Assembly (NCBI GenBank): GCA_902788315.1
Contig: CADAJS010000006.1
Span: 56,473-120,472 of the forward strand
Length of the DNA: 64,000 nt
Origin: an uncultured Bacteroidales bacterium
GTDB lineage: Bacteria > Bacteroidota > Bacteroidia > Bacteroidales > Bacteroidaceae
Reading direction: 5' to 3'
Below the pieces are notes generated by a model. The model saw only the letters and a list, made by a program, of their open reading frames with translations, ran no database searches and was not told where the DNA came from. The translations under genes were made by a program, and so were the position numbers. The number at the start of each line of letters is the position of its first letter. Within the stretch, counting starts at the first letter, position 1. Of the stretch, positions 62,347 through 64,000 are shown piece after piece.

Positions 62347-63543
62347 ATGAAAAGACTAAAGATTCTTTTTGCCTCTCTGCTGGTAGCAGGCATGGCAAAT
62401 GCAACGGACGACGTGACCGTTGCCAATGTAACCGTCGAGCTGGGCACTACGGCACAAGTGGAAATCACGCTCAACAGTGCCACCGCGCTCTACAAGGGAT
62501 TCCAATTTGACCTCACCCTTCCCGAGGGAATTGCTCCTGTACTTAACGCAAAAGGAGTACCCACATTCAACCGTGGTACACGCAGCGCCGACGTCGAGGA
62601 GTACAACATCAGTTCGAGCGTCCTCAGTTCGGGGGCTGCGCGTTACCTGTGCGCAGCCAACACAGCCACCCCCTTCGCAGCCGGCAACGATGTAATCCTC
62701 AGTGCCATCATCACTGTTGATGCAGCAACAGCCCTCGGCGAGTATGCAGCTAAACTCTCGGGCATCGAATTCAACACCACAGACAATGTGCGTACGCTCT
62801 TCGACGATGTGAACTTCACCATCACCGTAGTGGAACGCGACACCCATGTCCTGCTGGACGAGACTTCAACAACAGCGCCCGAACCAGCTACGGGTGTCGA
62901 TGTCCGCGTAAAGCGCACCATCTCGGCCGGGGAGTGGAATACGATCTGTCTGCCATTCGCCATGACGCAGGCACAGACAAAGACGGCGTTCGGCAACGAC
63001 GTACAGCTGGCTGACTTCACAGGATATGTGGCCACCGAAAATGATGACGAAGAAGTCGTAAGCATCACTGTGAACTTTGAAGACGTAACAGCCATAGAGG
63101 CCAATCACCCGTATATTATTAAGGTAGCCGCACCTGTGACGGAGTTCACCGTGGACAGAGTGGACATCAACCCGGTAGATGAACCGATCAATGCTGTCAT
63201 CACGCGCACACGCAAGGCATGGAGCGAGATGGTAGGGACATATACGGCCAACTTCAAAGTGCCCGAACTGGCTCTCTTCCTAAACAGAGGCAAGTTATGG
63301 TATTCAACGGGACTGACAAAGATGAAGGCATACCGCGCCTACTTTGACTTTTACGACGTACTCACGGAGGTTGAGAATGCCAACGTAAAGATGGTGGTGA
63401 ACTTTGGCGATGAGGATGGCATGGAAGAGATTCAGTTTGGTACGGACACAAGCGAGTTAATCTATGACCTCAGCGGTCGTCGCATCAAGAAAGCAGAGAA
63501 AGGCATATACATTATTAACAATAAAAAGGTATTGGTGAAATGA
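62347..63543 (+). CDS. Secreted cohesin-like domain protein with sorting motif
   Basis: 398 residues, signal peptide 1-19. The N-terminal beta-sandwich (about 22-165, 'LYKGFQFDLTLPEGIAPVL...LGEYAAKLSGIEFNTTDN') is clearly similar to the cohesin-like part of the preceding protein. A middle domain ('AGEWNTICLPFAMTQAQTKTAFG') recurs in Prevotella surface proteins. The C-terminus 'LIYDLSGRRIKKAEKGIYIINNKKVLVK' is a sorting motif. It lies 45 bases after the dockerin-bearing gene and overlaps the small peptide gene by ATGA: one operon. Confidence 0.8.
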   Translation: MKRLKILFASLLVAGMANATDDVTVANVTVELGTTAQVEITLNSATALYKGFQFDLTLPEGIAPVLNAKGVPTFNRGTRSADVEEYNISSSVLSSGAARYLCAANTATPFAAGNDVILSAIITVDAATALGEYAAKLSGIEFNTTDNVRTLFDDVNFTITVVERDTHVLLDETSTTAPEPATGVDVRVKRTISAGEWNTICLPFAMTQAQTKTAFGNDVQLADFTGYVATENDDEEVVSITVNFEDVTAIEANHPYIIKVAAPVTEFTVDRVDINPVDEPINAVITRTRKAWSEMVGTYTANFKVPELALFLNRGKLWYSTGLTKMKAYRAYFDFYDVLTEVENANVKMVVNFGDEDGMEEIQFGTDTSELIYDLSGRRIKKAEKGIYIINNKKVLVK

Positions 63544-63713
63544 AAAAGACATATTCAGCACCCAGCATTCAGATAGTAAAGATACAGCTGCAGAACCTCA
63601 TTGCCTCAAGTGAGTTTAATAGCAATAAGGGCATAGTCTATGGTGGTGTAGACAAGGATGGCTCTATGGAGCCAGGGATCAAATCGAAAAACATATGGGA
63701 CGAAGAATGGTAA
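63540..63713 (+). CDS. 57-residue peptide ('MKKTYSAPSIQIVKIQLQNL' type)
   Basis: Short gene, ATG overlapping the previous stop by ATGA. It begins MKKTYSAPSIQIVKIQLQNL, then 'IASSEF', followed by a polar Gly/Asp/Lys tail ending DEEW. The pattern MKKxYxxP...hydrophobic...LxAxS is seen in many small Prevotella/Bacteroides peptides beside surface-protein genes; their role is not established to my knowledge. The 'LIASS' resembles a leader-peptide cleavage boundary. It is followed directly by a strong terminator, so it ends the operon. Confidence 0.75.
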   Translation: MKKTYSAPSIQIVKIQLQNLIASSEFNSNKGIVYGGVDKDGSMEPGIKSKNIWDEEW

Positions 63714-63717
63714 AGAG

Positions 63718-63765
63718 GCATCAGCGGCAGGGCAAAAGCTCTGCCGCTGATGCTTTTGTTTTTTA
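63718..63765 (+). terminator. Rho-independent terminator of the surface-protein operon
   Basis: Stem 63718-63730 with 63741-63753 (GCATCAGCGGCAG with its complement), 10-base loop, then a T-rich run TTTTGTTTTTT. Confidence 0.9.
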
Positions 63766-63801
63766 CTAATTTCCACTAGTGTCCACTAAAAATGGACGAG
63801 T

Positions 63802-64000
63802 TTAAAAATTAAATAAATCAGGTTCACTTGAACCGCTTCGGTCTTTGTCATTTTTGAATATAGTTTTGTCGAAGAGATCTCTCAGATGAGTTGTGTCAGT
63901 AAGTGACATGCTGAGGATTTGCAGGACCTCATAGGTCGAGCGTTTCAATTGCATATCATGTTGGACAACGGCTACGAGGCAGTAGGTAGTGATGGCTGCA
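63802..64000 (-). CDS. IS4-like transposase, C-terminal end (continues beyond window)
   Basis: The complement reads '...AAITTYCLVAVVQHDMQLKR' followed by 'STYEVLQILSMSLTDTTHLR' and ends 'GSSEPDLFNF' then stop. This is the C-terminal end typical of Bacteroidetes IS4-family (DUF4372 plus DDE) transposases, with 'TYCLVAxVQHDMQLKRSTYEVLQILS' as its helix. About 66 residues are visible. A likely terminal inverted repeat containing GTGTCCACTAAAAATGGAC lies at 63779-63797. Confidence 0.85.
   Translation of the reverse strand, partial: AAITTYCLVAVVQHDMQLKRSTYEVLQILSMSLTDTTHLRDLFDKTIFKNDKDRSGSSEPDLFNF

Noticed and set aside
1..64000. tRNA and rRNA genes
   Set aside because: No T-arm GTTCGA-type motifs in a cloverleaf context and no rRNA-like sequence were found by reading; a dedicated tRNA scan would be decisive.

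Overview
The window looks like a chromosomal segment of a GC-rich member of Bacteroidales, most likely Prevotellaceae. The evidence is the repeated TAnnTTTG (-7) promoter boxes with TTG/TTTG about 19 bases upstream, A-rich weak ribosome sites, BspA-type leucine-rich-repeat surface proteins whose C-termini end in the Prevotella-like pattern 'GIYIVNGRKVVVK', and many secreted glycoside hydrolases. No rRNA, tRNA or CRISPR array was recognised.

Layout. 1-5.9 kb: end of a WG-repeat protein, then a minus-strand run of a regulatory-domain surface protein, a GH2 hydrolase, an RsmI-like methyltransferase and a PDDEXK (YhcG-like) nuclease. 6-10.7 kb: a secreted protein of unknown function behind a strongly structured leader, an SGNH hydrolase, a TPR protein and a nucleotidyltransferase-fold protein. 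10.7-14.2 kb: a tightly overlapping pyrK-pyrD-trmD operon with a duplicated promoter, then a zeta-toxin-like kinase with a small partner. 14.2-19 kb: a hydroxyacid dehydrogenase, a histidine acid phosphatase and a DUF5722 hydrolase-like protein. 19-20.5 kb: a preQ1 riboswitch controlling a queuosine-precursor transporter, followed by queC; the queF reductase lies 24 kb away at 43.9 kb, directly behind a GH76 gene. 20.6-27.7 kb: unknown proteins, a LytTR regulator with a NAGPA-like membrane protein, a small LRR lipoprotein, an AT-rich lipoprotein/CoiA-like pair with a structured leader, and an acyltransferase. 27.9-35.8 kb: ABC-F ATPase, M13 peptidase, metA, a U32 peptidase carrying a palindromic in-frame insertion, and a zinc-ribbon membrane protein. 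35.8-36.7 kb: a HEPN/MNT toxin-antitoxin pair between perfect 27-bp direct repeats. 36.7-49.1 kb: a large LRR protein with an unusual triple operator, GH76, queF, dnaX and GH38. 49.4-55.8 kb: an accessory island (HNH nuclease plus XRE regulator, a fragment, a RyR-domain protein, unknown proteins and a STAND-like ATPase). 56-64 kb: an unknown protein, a stand-alone AraC DNA-binding domain divergent from a 1474-residue BspA-like dockerin protein, a cohesin-like partner, a 57-residue peptide, and the end of an IS4-like transposase.

Themes. (i) Surface glycan handling, with GH76 and GH38 pointing to alpha-mannan, but no SusC/SusD pair here. (ii) Three or four toxin-antitoxin or defence-like modules. 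(iii) Three long 5' leaders with deeply nested stems, which share a short motif, upstream of secreted or surface proteins. (iv) A possible cohesin/dockerin-like pairing between neighbouring surface proteins. All functions are assigned by reading motifs; no database search was possible.
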